64,000 bases of DNA from Flavobacterium sp. I3-2 (lineage in GTDB: Bacteria > Bacteroidota > Bacteroidia > Flavobacteriales > Flavobacteriaceae), in contig NZ_CP058306.1 in the NCBI RefSeq assembly GCF_013389595.1, positions 62,001 through 126,000 of the forward strand, given 5' to 3'. The notes beneath the pieces are model-generated. The model saw nothing but the letters and a program-made list of their open reading frames with translations, searched no databases and was not told the DNA's origin. A program made the position numbers and the translations under genes. Shown here in pieces: positions 16,924-26,959 of this stretch (within the stretch, counting starts at the first letter, position 1; each line of letters begins with the position of its first letter).

Positions 16924-18884
16924 AAAATCTAAAAACAAAAAGTTTATTAATTCTATTCTTTGCTTTCATAAATTTGACGAATGCCCAAAATATCGAATTT
17001 AAAAACTATAAATTCAATGATAATGAAATTGTAATTCCAGAAGAATTTAAGAACGAAGAAGAAATTATATTAGAACAAAATTTAAAATCAGAATTCAATT
17101 TTACAAGTAACGATGCAAATGAATATTATTTGTTTCACGAAAAAAAGCTTTTAAATTCAAACATCGCAATCGAACGAAATAACAAAGTTTATATTCCATA
17201 TTCTCAAAAAGAAGATTTGATTGTAAATAAACTTCGCGTAATTCTTCCGAACGGAAAAAAAATTGAGTTAAAAGAATCAGACATCAAGAAAGATAAAAAC
17301 GAACAAACAGGAGTTACTTACGAGTATTTTGCTGTAAATGGTTTAGAAAAAGGAGCAATAATTGAACGATTTTATATTCTTAAAAAACCCGTCGATGTTT
17401 CTGGTGAAACAATAAATGTACAGGAAAATTTTCCGATTGTTAACTTTTCTTTAGAATTGATTTATCCAAATTATTTACAATTCGATACAAAATCATATAA
17501 CGGATTAGCAGATGCAACCTTCAATAAAGATAAATATACAAACAAAAATTCGAATTCATTAGAAGCCAAAAACATTGCTGGATTAAATGCCGATGAGCAA
17601 CAAAGTAATTGGATCAGAAATGCAAAAGCTTTACGTTATAAATTAGCAACAAACAGTTCAAAAAACACTAGCAATCTTTACGCTCACAAAGATTTTGTAA
17701 GTGATTTTTTTGAAAATTATTATGTTGATTTAGATACAAAAGACAAAAAAGAACTTGAAAAATTTACATCGAAGTTAAAAAAATCAAATGATCCACTTTT
17801 AAACGCACGTGCCATTGAAGGCTTAATTAAAGAAAACATTCAATACAATCGTTATTACAAATTAAATTCGAACATTTCGGATATTTTAAAAAGTAAACAA
17901 GCTAATCTTTTTGATTTAATCAAACTTTACATCGCTGTTTTAAATCAACAAAATGTTGAACATGAATTGGTTTTTACAACAGAAAAAGACAAAGCAACTT
18001 TTGATCCTGATTTTGAATCTTATGAAAATATAAAAGAAGTTTTAATTTATATGACTGCTGCAAATTCATTTATCGAACCAATTGCAACAAATTACAGAAC
18101 GCCTTTGATTGATTTTAATTATGGAAACAATTACGGTTTATTCATCAAACCTAAAGTTTATCAAGGCGTAAAAATGCCCGTTACAACAACTCGTAAAATT
18201 CATTTTGCCGATGATTTAAATATCACAAACATGGAAATTACTATTGATGCTAGTAAAGGAATTGATGATGCAACATTTAAATCGGTTTTAGAATTTACTG
18301 GTTATACAGCATCTTATTTCCAGGTGGTTAAGGACTTTGTTAACGAGACGGATTTCGAAAACATGAAACAAGATTTAGCTTCTAATTATGCTTTTGAAAC
18401 TTCAAACAAACCAAAAGTTACTACTGTAAATGATGGTGTTGTAAATTTAGCATTGAAACCTTACATCGTAACAATTGAAGGAAATGCTGAAGATATCATT
18501 TCAAAAGCTGGAAATAATTATTTAGTAAAAATCGGTTCTGTGATTGGAAGACAAATGGAAATGTATGCAGATAAAGAACGCCAACTGCCAATTGAAATCG
18601 ATTATCCGCATTTCTATACAAGAAAAATTTCGTTAATTATCCCTGATGGTTATCAAATCAAAAATCCTGAAATCATAAACATGAATCACGTTTTAACCAA
18701 AGACGGAAAAGTAGTAGCTGATTTCATCTCGAATTATAAAATTGAAGAAAATAAATTAACGATTACAAACACCGAGAATTACGATTTTGAAACTTTACCT
18801 GTTTCTGATTATCCAAAATATCGCGAGATAATCAACGCTGCAGCCGATTTTCATAAAATGAATTTGATAATCGAAAAATTATAA
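16920..18884 (+). CDS. Exported DUF3857 protein with degenerate transglutaminase domain
   Basis: This 654-residue protein starts at the ATGA overlapping the previous stop by 4 bp. It has a signal peptide (about 1-22, ending FINLTNAQ), a DUF3857-like beta domain (about 55-250) and a region resembling the transglutaminase fold (about 290-400: ARAIEGLIKENIQYNRYYK, then LFDLIKLYIAVLNQQNVEHELV). At the place where the neighbour has GDCKDM it reads QANLFDL (about residues 327-333), so the catalytic Cys is missing. It is probably a non-catalytic paralogue that partners the preceding enzyme. Function is unknown; the pseudoenzyme reading is inferred from this alignment by eye. Confidence 0.85.
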   Translation: MKNLKTKSLLILFFAFINLTNAQNIEFKNYKFNDNEIVIPEEFKNEEEIILEQNLKSEFNFTSNDANEYYLFHEKKLLNSNIAIERNNKVYIPYSQKEDLIVNKLRVILPNGKKIELKESDIKKDKNEQTGVTYEYFAVNGLEKGAIIERFYILKKPVDVSGETINVQENFPIVNFSLELIYPNYLQFDTKSYNGLADATFNKDKYTNKNSNSLEAKNIAGLNADEQQSNWIRNAKALRYKLATNSSKNTSNLYAHKDFVSDFFENYYVDLDTKDKKELEKFTSKLKKSNDPLLNARAIEGLIKENIQYNRYYKLNSNISDILKSKQANLFDLIKLYIAVLNQQNVEHELVFTTEKDKATFDPDFESYENIKEVLIYMTAANSFIEPIATNYRTPLIDFNYGNNYGLFIKPKVYQGVKMPVTTTRKIHFADDLNITNMEITIDASKGIDDATFKSVLEFTGYTASYFQVVKDFVNETDFENMKQDLASNYAFETSNKPKVTTVNDGVVNLALKPYIVTIEGNAEDIISKAGNNYLVKIGSVIGRQMEMYADKERQLPIEIDYPHFYTRKISLIIPDGYQIKNPEIINMNHVLTKDGKVVADFISNYKIEENKLTITNTENYDFETLPVSDYPKYREIINAAADFHKMNLIIEKL

Positions 18885-18890
18885 ACAAAA

Positions 18891-18915
18891 AAATGAGGTC
18901 TAAAAAACCTCATTT
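18891..18915. terminator. Bidirectional terminator between the DUF3857 operon and the ATPase gene
   Basis: The stem AAATGAGGT / ACCTCATTT with a 7-nt loop and flanking A- and T-runs separates the convergent three-gene operon (+) and the giant ATPase gene (-). Confidence 0.85.
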
Positions 18916-18923
18916 TTTTATGC

Positions 18924-21900
18924 TTATTTATTTAATATCGCATTAATAATTCCTTCTAAGTTTTCGTTGAAATCAATTAACTGCGCCAAAACTTTATCGT
19001 CTTTATTTAAACCACCGTGTTTGTTGTTTTTCACGAAGGTTGCTTTGATGGTTTCCCAACGTTGCTTTTCGTCGCCGGAAATCAATCCTGCAATTTCTTT
19101 TAATTTCAACAAATTCGATTCGGTATCAGTTGTCAACGTTTGCGATTCACTTTCGTAATGCGCCAAAATCGTTTCATCAATTTCTTTTTCGTTCATCATC
19201 GGAACAATTCTCGAAACTAATTTCGACATGTTTCTGTACGAACCTTGCATTTTAAAAGGCGGTTCGATTCGGTAATCATCTTGCATCGCAGCGCTCGAAA
19301 TATAATTCTGATTGACTTTTACCACTACGTTTCTAATTTTGATTACATGTTTTAAAACCGAAATAAAATCGTCAATTTCTTGTTTCAGATAATTGCCTTC
19401 TAAATCAGGCAATTGTTCTTGATTTTCTGTAACGAAATGCACCAACTTATAAAAATCTGTCAAACTTTTTGAAGCGATTTTTTCTAAATACGGATTGTCG
19501 CTCGTTGCATTTTCAATCAAACTTAAATTAAACAAAGCTTCAGTATCTCCAATCACATCACCCAAATTATACACATCAGCACGATTGGCTAACATATCTG
19601 GAATTTGAAATTTGGAACCGCTTTCTGTGTACGGATTTCCTGCCATCACAATACAAAAACGTTTGCCACGTAAATCGTACGTTTTACTTTCACCTTCAAA
19701 AATTCCATCAATTTTTCGTTGACCGTCGGCAAGTGAAATGAATTTCTGTAAAAATTCAGCACTTAAATGTTGAATATCATCCAAATATAACATCACGTTA
19801 TCAGCCATTTCAAACGCTAAATTAATTTTCTTTAACTCTTCACGTTCGCCCGAAGTTTTCGCTTCAATCGGGTCAATCGACGTAATATTATGTCCGATGG
19901 TTGGTCCGTTAACTTTTACAAAATGCAAGCCCATGGTTTTGGCTAAATATTCCATCAAAGTCGTTTTTCCGTAACCCGGCGGCGAAATCAACAACAACAT
20001 TCCCATTCTTGCAGTTCGTTTATTCTCGCCTGCCGTTCCCAATTGTTTGGCTAAATTATTTCCGATTAACGGAAAATAAACTTCGTTGATTAATTTATTT
20101 CGAACAAATGAAGTCAAAACTTTTGGTTCGAATTCTTTAATTTTTAATTCCTTTTCGTAAGCTTTAGAAATGGCTTCTTTTACGTTTTGAAAAGCTTTAT
20201 AATTTGGAACATCAACTTTAGTGAAATTTTCTAATTTTGATATGATTTCGTGATAATCTTGTTTGTAAATTCCATCAACAATTACGTTGTGATTTCCTTT
20301 TAAATCTAAAATTTCTATGGTTGCATTACCGTCGTTGAAATGATATTTATCTCCCGAAAACAAAATCATTGTTGCCACTTCATTCACCACATTTCTGTAC
20401 GAAACATATTTTTCATTTTCATCAATAAACGCATGAATCCAATTTTCGATTAAATAAAATTTCTCTGTTTCCGAAAATCGTTCATCAGAAATTAAGTTCT
20501 TGAAATCAACTGAATTTTTATTCTTTTCAAGATAATTATGAAATTCACGATTGAAATATTCTGCTTCGTTGCTCATCGAAAATGCTTGATATTTCGTCCA
20601 CGTTGTAAACAAATAATTCGCAATATTCTCTGAAGTTGTTTTGGATTTATCCCAATCGGTTTGCCAATTTTCAAATCGAATTTTAATTTCGTTTATGATA
20701 GAATGAAAACGATTTGAATTTGGAAAATTCTTTAAAATCAACTGAGCCGAAACCAACATTGCTTTTAATTTTTCTTGTAACGATTCAGTTAAAGAATGCC
20801 AAAAAATCTGAGCAGTTGTTCGAGTTTCCGAATCGAATTGCAACACATTTAATTTCGAATTTATCGCAACCAAAGCATTGAAAATTTGCAGCGCATCAAA
20901 ATTATGAACGCCTTTTATGTAACCTTCAGAATAATTTTGTTCAATGATTTGATTGATGAATTTTTCTGCTTCAAAATCTTTTTCGTTTCGAACCAAAAAT
21001 GCTTGATAAGCCAAATATTCAGCACGATAAACCAACTGATTTTCTGAAACAAATTCTTGATTCCAAATCGATTGATATTGGTAAATTTCTTCGTTTTTTA
21101 CTTTATGATAAAAACTCGTTCCCGTCAAATGGAAAAACAATTCGTTGTTTCTATTCAACAAAGTCAACGCTAAATGCTGCGTATTTACCGAAAATTTATT
21201 TTGTCCAAGCGCAATGATATTTTGCCCATCGACAAATAATTCCGTTTTATCTCGTAAAACTCGAAGCGTATCTTCTTGAGATTTTTTTAATTGATTTTCA
21301 AGATTTTCTGCTTTTGAAACATCTTTTAAATCTTTCAATTCTTGGATGATTTGACGCATTTTGTCAATCATCAAATCCGACGAATAAAAAGCTAAAATCT
21401 CTTCTTTAACTGAAAATGTTTTCGCTTTGTTTTCGATATTTTTTAAAACACGTAAACCAATTTGTTCTAACGAATTCGTGCGTTTATTGGTTTGCTCCAC
21501 CAATTGTTCGCGTTTGGTGTTAAACACTTTGATGATTTCATCGCGTTTATCGGCAATTTTCAAAGCAAAATCATCAAAATCAGAAAATTTACTTTCTAAT
21601 TCTTCTAATTGAACAATGATTTTTGTGTTGTATTCTTCAGTCTTTTCAGCAGTTGAAGATAATTCTAAAAAGTTTACAACGCTTTGTTCCAACAAAGTCA
21701 TTTGCGCACCAAATTCTGCAACTGCTTCTTTGCTTTTTAACGCATTTGTTTTACGAGTTAATTGCGCACGAACTTCATTTAGTGAAGCAAAAATCAACGA
21801 AATTTTTTCAATGATTTTGGTTGTTTGCGTCGCATCTTCGATTTTTAAACTGTTGAGAATATCAATCAACAATTCCAATTCAGAGGCGATTTTCAAGCAA

Positions 21901-23756
21901 GATTCTTCAATCTGTTTGGCATCGAAAACCTTTTCAATCGCAGCAACCAAATCTTTTTGTGCAGAAACTTTTTCTTCGTACGGAATCAAAGCTTCATCCA
22001 ACAATAAAAAAGCAATCGTTTTGGCAGATAAATTTTCATTGATTTCTGTCAATTGATTTTCTAAATCTTGCACACGTTCTAAATCGATATAACGAATCGA
22101 ACGTAAATCAATAACTTTTCCTTGTAATTTTCGAGCATCCGCTAAATGTTCAACCAACAAATCTAACTGATTGTAAATGGTACTGTTTACCTTAAAAATA
22201 ATTTCTTCGATGATTTTCTCGGTTTGCTCTAAATTTTCTTGCGCGAATTTTTTCTGAACTTGAACTTTCGCAAATTCATCAATCGCAGTATTTGCAATCG
22301 ATTTGATTTCTTGTAACGGAACCGCTAATTCAAAGGTTTCTTTGGTGTTTATCCAAAAATAACTATCGATAATGTTATTCGATTTTCGAACAATATCTTC
22401 ATACAAACCTTCGTACGAATCTTCTTTGTTGATTAATTGAATAACTTCTTGCGCTTCTGCCATCGCTTTTACAATATCTTTATTTCCGATTTTGTAAAGT
22501 GGATGATTGGTTTGCGTGGCATTTTCAATCAATTGATTTGCAAATGGCGTTTCCCAAATTTGTACTTGATGATGACGTGTTGCTTCTTCTTCGGTTCTAA
22601 AATAAATTAAACTTCCATCTTGAAAAATCGTAAAACCATTACAAATAATCGGTGTTTCGACTGTTTGCTGAATGATGTTGTACGACAATAAAACGTAGGT
22701 ATTGGTTTCAGGATGATTGAAGATGTACATAAAATCTTCTCCGTTTGGCGAATTGACACGACGGAAAAATTGTGCATCTTTAATTTGATTATCAAACAAA
22801 TGATAGGTTCCGTTTTGTAGATAATATCCATTTGAAAAAATCAAACCTTGATTATCTGGCAATAGCACTGCCGAATTTAATAGCGCAGGAATATTGACCA
22901 CTTCCTTCGTTCGAACATTGAAAATAAATGCGCGAAAATCTTCTTGAAACGGTTTTACTTTTACAGCAATTAAATTTCCTAAATCGGCATAAAAATATTC
23001 GGCATCATCTAATTGTTGGTCAACATTAGTAACTTTTTCGGAATAAATTCCTTTTCCGGTTTCTGTATTATCTTCAACTTTAAAAGTAATATCGCCATTA
23101 ATCGATTCGATGAAAACTTTATCCAAAATCGAAATATGTGGATGACGTCCCAAACGACGGTCGTCAATCGAAGTTTTGTTCCAATCAAAATCAAACGGAT
23201 TGGCTCTTTGAACTTCGTGAATACTTCTGTCGTCTTGATAAATTAATTTTCCATCTTTAATCAACCATTTAAACGCTTTTAAATCTTGCGCGCTTTTACT
23301 GGTTTGGAAAATCATATACAGATAATTATCGGTTTTTCTGAATTTAGAAAAAATCGAATCTCTGTAATATTTATATAAATTTTGAAAATCGGTAAAGAAA
23401 TTTTTGTCGTCGATTAAATCTAACGAATGCGGTATAAACTGATTTTCTTGAAACGAATAAATACTGAAAACATCGCTCAATTGAATATCGGTTCGCAATC
23501 CGAAATGAACGTTGTATCCAAAAATACACAATTCATCGAAAGCGATAATTCCTCTGGCAACACACGTATTTTCAGTAGTTATGCGTTGGTTGGCACTTAA
23601 TGCAAAGTTGGTTGAATTGAAAACTTCTTTACGAGCTTCGTTCAATTTTTGTAAATCGGTAGAAAGCAGCTCCTTTTGTGTAAGGAGCCTTTTTCTTATG
23701 ATTTCATACGCACCTGCATCAAGCGTTTCGGTAACATTTATGTTTTCTTTTTGCAT
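18924..23756 (-). CDS. Giant AAA-type ATPase with DUF3686-like N-terminus ('DNA repair ATPase' family)
   Basis: The 1610-residue cytoplasmic protein has an N-terminal beta-rich DUF3686-like region (about 60-480). A long helical, coiled-coil-prone middle (about 480-1150, rich in Glu/Lys/Leu/Ile) follows, then a C-terminal AAA domain (about 1225-1480) with Walker A LLISPPGYGKTTLMEY (near residue 1258) and Walker B VMLYLDDIQHL (near 1322). Further AAA features are RFCIVMAGNPYT and an Arg-containing LANRADVYNLGD. Databases call relatives 'DNA repair ATPase', a name without direct evidence that I know of. It is the last gene of the PspA-flotillin operon (49 bp after the flotillin stop), which points to membrane-stress remodelling instead. 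No signal peptide. Confidence 0.85.
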   Translation of the reverse strand: MQKENINVTETLDAGAYEIIRKRLLTQKELLSTDLQKLNEARKEVFNSTNFALSANQRITTENTCVARGIIAFDELCIFGYNVHFGLRTDIQLSDVFSIYSFQENQFIPHSLDLIDDKNFFTDFQNLYKYYRDSIFSKFRKTDNYLYMIFQTSKSAQDLKAFKWLIKDGKLIYQDDRSIHEVQRANPFDFDWNKTSIDDRRLGRHPHISILDKVFIESINGDITFKVEDNTETGKGIYSEKVTNVDQQLDDAEYFYADLGNLIAVKVKPFQEDFRAFIFNVRTKEVVNIPALLNSAVLLPDNQGLIFSNGYYLQNGTYHLFDNQIKDAQFFRRVNSPNGEDFMYIFNHPETNTYVLLSYNIIQQTVETPIICNGFTIFQDGSLIYFRTEEEATRHHQVQIWETPFANQLIENATQTNHPLYKIGNKDIVKAMAEAQEVIQLINKEDSYEGLYEDIVRKSNNIIDSYFWINTKETFELAVPLQEIKSIANTAIDEFAKVQVQKKFAQENLEQTEKIIEEIIFKVNSTIYNQLDLLVEHLADARKLQGKVIDLRSIRYIDLERVQDLENQLTEINENLSAKTIAFLLLDEALIPYEEKVSAQKDLVAAIEKVFDAKQIEESCLKIASELELLIDILNSLKIEDATQTTKIIEKISLIFASLNEVRAQLTRKTNALKSKEAVAEFGAQMTLLEQSVVNFLELSSTAEKTEEYNTKIIVQLEELESKFSDFDDFALKIADKRDEIIKVFNTKREQLVEQTNKRTNSLEQIGLRVLKNIENKAKTFSVKEEILAFYSSDLMIDKMRQIIQELKDLKDVSKAENLENQLKKSQEDTLRVLRDKTELFVDGQNIIALGQNKFSVNTQHLALTLLNRNNELFFHLTGTSFYHKVKNEEIYQYQSIWNQEFVSENQLVYRAEYLAYQAFLVRNEKDFEAEKFINQIIEQNYSEGYIKGVHNFDALQIFNALVAINSKLNVLQFDSETRTTAQIFWHSLTESLQEKLKAMLVSAQLILKNFPNSNRFHSIINEIKIRFENWQTDWDKSKTTSENIANYLFTTWTKYQAFSMSNEAEYFNREFHNYLEKNKNSVDFKNLISDERFSETEKFYLIENWIHAFIDENEKYVSYRNVVNEVATMILFSGDKYHFNDGNATIEILDLKGNHNVIVDGIYKQDYHEIISKLENFTKVDVPNYKAFQNVKEAISKAYEKELKIKEFEPKVLTSFVRNKLINEVYFPLIGNNLAKQLGTAGENKRTARMGMLLLISPPGYGKTTLMEYLAKTMGLHFVKVNGPTIGHNITSIDPIEAKTSGEREELKKINLAFEMADNVMLYLDDIQHLSAEFLQKFISLADGQRKIDGIFEGESKTYDLRGKRFCIVMAGNPYTESGSKFQIPDMLANRADVYNLGDVIGDTEALFNLSLIENATSDNPYLEKIASKSLTDFYKLVHFVTENQEQLPDLEGNYLKQEIDDFISVLKHVIKIRNVVVKVNQNYISSAAMQDDYRIEPPFKMQGSYRNMSKLVSRIVPMMNEKEIDETILAHYESESQTLTTDTESNLLKLKEIAGLISGDEKQRWETIKATFVKNNKHGGLNKDDKVLAQLIDFNENLEGIINAILNK

Positions 23757-23805
23757 TAAAATAAAATCTAAAAGGTGGTTAAATCAATCGGATAAACAAA
23801 TTAGC

Positions 23806-25890
23806 TTATCTCAATTTTTGATTTGCAATTCCCAATTGATTCGCAATTCCGAACAACGAATTAATGAAACCTGTGTCTTCATTATTTCCTGAAGCAGTTG
23901 CTGCTTGTTGCAATTTGATTAACGCTGCAGTAATGGTTAAGTTTTTAATATCATTTGAAGAAATTCCGTATTTCTCAGAAATCGAACGGATTTTTCCCGC
24001 TAAATCTCCTTCTCCATTTTCGTCAATCAACGCATTTTTGATATCGGTTGCGTGTTTTGAATTATTGATTAAATGGTCGAAACCTTTTGCGTTTGAAACT
24101 TGCTTAACAATATTTTCGAAGAACATAGTTTCTCCACCAACGATGTCAATTTTCGCAGATTTCAATGCGTTAGATAAAACTTCAGCTTGCGCTCCTGCAA
24201 TATCTTTTTGAATGTTAATTTGCGCCAATTCGATATCTTTCTCTTTTTGTAATTGCAACTTGAATTCTTCGTGTTCTTTTCCAACACCATCTAATTTCTT
24301 CATTGCTTCCGCTTTTTCTTCAATTCCTTTCGCTTCTGCAAATGCTTTTTCACGAACTACTTCAGCTTGTGCTAAACCTTCTTTACGTAAAGCTTCTGCT
24401 TTTTTCTCGATAACAATAGCTTCAACAGAACCTTGTCTTTCTTCAGCATCTGCTTTAGCAACCATAACTTCTGCTTCAGATAAACCAATTGCAGCTTCTT
24501 CTTTCGCTTGTGCTTCAGCGATAATTTTACGAGCTTCTGCATCTCTTGCCGATGCTTCTTTTTTCGCTTCAGCTTCAATTAATAATTCTTGTGCTTTTCG
24601 TTCAGCAACTAATTTTTGTGCATCAGCCTCGATTACTAAACGAGCTGCTTCTTGTTCAGATGCGATTTTTGCAGCTTCGGCAGCTTTTACAGTTTCGATT
24701 AAACGCTCTTCTGCTTCTTGCGATGCAGCGATGATTCCAGCTTGTTTGTTACGTTCAACTTCACGGAAAACTTCTACATCTTTTACACCTTGTTGCTCTT
24801 CAACAACTCCTTTTTCAAGCATTACACGTTCTTTGATAACACCTTGAATGTTTTTCTTTTCAACCTCAATTGAACGTTCTTTATCAATTTGTGCTAACGT
24901 CACAATTCTTTCGCGCTCGGTTTGTTCTAACGCGCGGTCTTTTTCTACACGCTCGGTTTCAACAGCATCGGTACGTAATTTATTTTTCTCAGCGATGATG
25001 ATTTGACGTAATTTATTTTCTTCCTGAATCGCTAATTGCTCTTCGGTTGTGATACGAACGGTCTCTGCTTTTAAACGTTCTTCTTCACGAACTTTAGTAA
25101 TTTCAGCATCTTCACGAGCTTTGATATTGTCAATTTCTCTGCGTTGACGTTCTTCTTTTTCAGCTAATTGACGGTCTAATTCTAAAATTGCTTCACGTGC
25201 TTCAACGTTTTGTTTTTTGATTACTTTTTCTTCTTCACGTCGAATTAAATTCGCGTTCATATTTTGTTGCGCCGTTAATTCAGTGATTTTTTTAATTCCT
25301 TCAGAATCTAAAATGTTATCCGGACTTAAATATTGTAACTCGGTTTGTTCTAAATAATCAATTGCACAATCATCTAAAATATATCCATTTAAATCAGTTC
25401 CGATGATGTTTAAAATTTCATCACGAAACTCACGACGTGCTTCGTATAATTCAATAAAATCGAATTTCTTTCCTACCGTTTTTAAAGCTTCTGAAAATTT
25501 TGCTTCGAAGATACTTTTCAATGTTTCTTGTTCACTCGCGCGCTCACATCCTAAATTTTGAGCCACATTAATAACATCGTTTACAGATTTATTTACGCGA
25601 ACGAAAAACGCAACTTTGATATCTGCACGAATGTTATCCTTACAAATTAAACCTTCGTTTTGTTGGCGTGAGATTTCAATTTTCTTTACAGAAATATCCA
25701 TAATTTCCATTTTATGAAAAACAGGAATTACGTACATTCCTTTATTGAAAGCAACTTGCGAACCACCAACTCCAGTACGAACAATAGCTTTTCCTTGTGG
25801 GATTTTTTTATAGAAAACACTTAATACGATGAAGAACGCGATGATGATAAAAACGATAACTCCAACAGCAAGTAGTATAAAATTTGTCAT
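23806..25890 (-). CDS. YqiK-like flotillin (SPFH/band 7) protein
   Basis: The 694-residue protein has one N-terminal membrane helix (about 4-27, FILLAVGVIVFIIIAFFIVL). An SPFH/band-7 domain (about 30-205) includes the VRTGVGGSQVAFNKGMYVIPVFH segment, read as two motifs. A very long Glu/Ala/Lys/Arg-rich coiled coil (about 210-560) with flotillin-type EAEA/KAEA repeats precedes the C-terminal domain. Flotillins oligomerise into membrane cages or microdomains. It is downstream of the YqiJ-like gene exactly as in the E. coli yqiJ-yqiK pair, and upstream of the giant ATPase. The PspA gene lies in the same run, linking it to envelope stress. Substrates and microdomain clients are unknown. Confidence 0.92.
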   Translation of the reverse strand: MTNFILLAVGVIVFIIIAFFIVLSVFYKKIPQGKAIVRTGVGGSQVAFNKGMYVIPVFHKMEIMDISVKKIEISRQQNEGLICKDNIRADIKVAFFVRVNKSVNDVINVAQNLGCERASEQETLKSIFEAKFSEALKTVGKKFDFIELYEARREFRDEILNIIGTDLNGYILDDCAIDYLEQTELQYLSPDNILDSEGIKKITELTAQQNMNANLIRREEEKVIKKQNVEAREAILELDRQLAEKEERQRREIDNIKAREDAEITKVREEERLKAETVRITTEEQLAIQEENKLRQIIIAEKNKLRTDAVETERVEKDRALEQTERERIVTLAQIDKERSIEVEKKNIQGVIKERVMLEKGVVEEQQGVKDVEVFREVERNKQAGIIAASQEAEERLIETVKAAEAAKIASEQEAARLVIEADAQKLVAERKAQELLIEAEAKKEASARDAEARKIIAEAQAKEEAAIGLSEAEVMVAKADAEERQGSVEAIVIEKKAEALRKEGLAQAEVVREKAFAEAKGIEEKAEAMKKLDGVGKEHEEFKLQLQKEKDIELAQINIQKDIAGAQAEVLSNALKSAKIDIVGGETMFFENIVKQVSNAKGFDHLINNSKHATDIKNALIDENGEGDLAGKIRSISEKYGISSNDIKNLTITAALIKLQQAATASGNNEDTGFINSLFGIANQLGIANQKLR

Positions 25891-25977
25891 AAATAATTAG
25901 TTTTTTTTGGTTTTAATTGAATAAGAAAGTAATTGTTGTTTCGATAATTGAATGGATTAAATGAATAAAAATCATAA

Positions 25978-26661
25978 TTAAAAAGAGTTTAGTGTGATGT
26001 GTTTAGTTACTAGATAATAATGTTTTGATGGAGTTTCGTCAGTAATAATTACGGTATCTCCGAAATTGATTTTTTCGCCTGACAAACTTTTTATGTTTAA
26101 AGTGATAATATCTTTATCGATTGGGAATTCGGCCGAACCGATTTTATCTCCTTCGATAGTTGATTTCATTTTACCGATTCGTCCTATGAAATCGGTTTCT
26201 TCTTCGCCGTGATATCCCAATTCTTTAAATGCTTTTACTAATGGTTTTGTAATCCAGTGCATCAATATAAAAACGATAATGAAAACTGGAATTAATATTA
26301 ATGTTGACCAAATTCCGAATTTAGCTAAACCTAAAACAGTTGTTGAAACTAATGTAATTACCCAACTTATGAATTTAAATATGGTAAAGATGACCATTAA
26401 CGGAACTTTTCCGACGTTGATAAAATCTAAACATTTAGCAAAAAACGAAGGTTCGGCTGTTTCAGCTCCATCTGAAATGTCAAAATCTGCATCGGTATCA
26501 ATGTCAGAAATATCACCTAAATGAATGTCTGAATCGCCACCGAAATCAAATCCATCACCAGCCAAAAATTGAAATATCCAATAGATTAATGAAAATCCCA
26601 TTAAAATGGACATAATTCCGTTTGGCAATGGATTGAATAATAGGTTTAGTAAATCTGTCAT
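25978..26661 (-). CDS. YqiJ-like OB-fold (NfeD-related) membrane protein
   Basis: This 227-residue membrane protein has an N-terminal helix (about 15-33, GIMSILMGFSLIYWIFQF), an acidic Asp/Gly-rich loop (about 35-65) and two further helices (about 78-98 and 105-132). A C-terminal OB-like beta domain (about 150-225) contains FIGRIGKM and GEKINFGDTVIITDE. This matches the DUF1449/YqiJ group, which pairs with YqiK-like flotillins much as NfeD proteins pair with stomatins. It lies 87 bp upstream of the flotillin gene and is inferred to act with it in the inner membrane. Confidence 0.87.
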   Translation of the reverse strand: MTDLLNLLFNPLPNGIMSILMGFSLIYWIFQFLAGDGFDFGGDSDIHLGDISDIDTDADFDISDGAETAEPSFFAKCLDFINVGKVPLMVIFTIFKFISWVITLVSTTVLGLAKFGIWSTLILIPVFIIVFILMHWITKPLVKAFKELGYHGEEETDFIGRIGKMKSTIEGDKIGSAEFPIDKDIITLNIKSLSGEKINFGDTVIITDETPSKHYYLVTKHITLNSF

Positions 26662-26689
26662 TTATCGTTTTAATTTGGTTGAACTAGTT

Positions 26690-26884
26690 TTATATTGGTC
26701 GCTTAAATGTGTAATAAATTTGCTGAGAAACACCAGACGTTCCAATTGTTGCACAAGTTACAAGTTCCCATCCTTGGCTTCCCAGTTTATTAAATTCTAA
26801 ATTTATTTTATCGACATCAGCAGAAACTTTTGTAAATCCAACTTTACAAGAAATTTCAATAGTTGTATATTCGTATCGTATCAT
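26690..26884 (-). CDS. DUF4177 small protein
   Basis: This 64-residue protein resembles the DUF4177 family: a beta strand (RYEYTTIEIS), a helix (ADVDKINLEFNKLG) and the diagnostic GWELVTCATIG, then a final strand ending YYTFKRPI. DUF4177 proteins are tiny cytoplasmic alpha-beta proteins with no known activity. It is the third gene of the PspA-flotillin operon, 28 bp before the YqiJ-like gene, so it may be a small adaptor for that system (inference). The tail 'YTFKRP' suggests the standard single-domain form and not a fragment. Confidence 0.8.
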   Translation of the reverse strand: MIRYEYTTIEISCKVGFTKVSADVDKINLEFNKLGSQGWELVTCATIGTSGVSQQIYYTFKRPI

Positions 26885-26959
26885 TTTTTTTACGTTTGAA
26901 TTCTTAGTAAATTCAATAAATTTTGATTAAAAAATATCATCAAAAACAGTGATATTTAA

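Noticed and set aside
24212..24847. A 211-codon plus-strand frame inside the flotillin gene, and similar plus-strand frames at 21616-22056
   Set aside because: These are shadows of Glu/Ala/Lys-rich coiled-coil coding on the minus strand; the implied Ser/Ala/Phe-rich proteins have no recognisable features.
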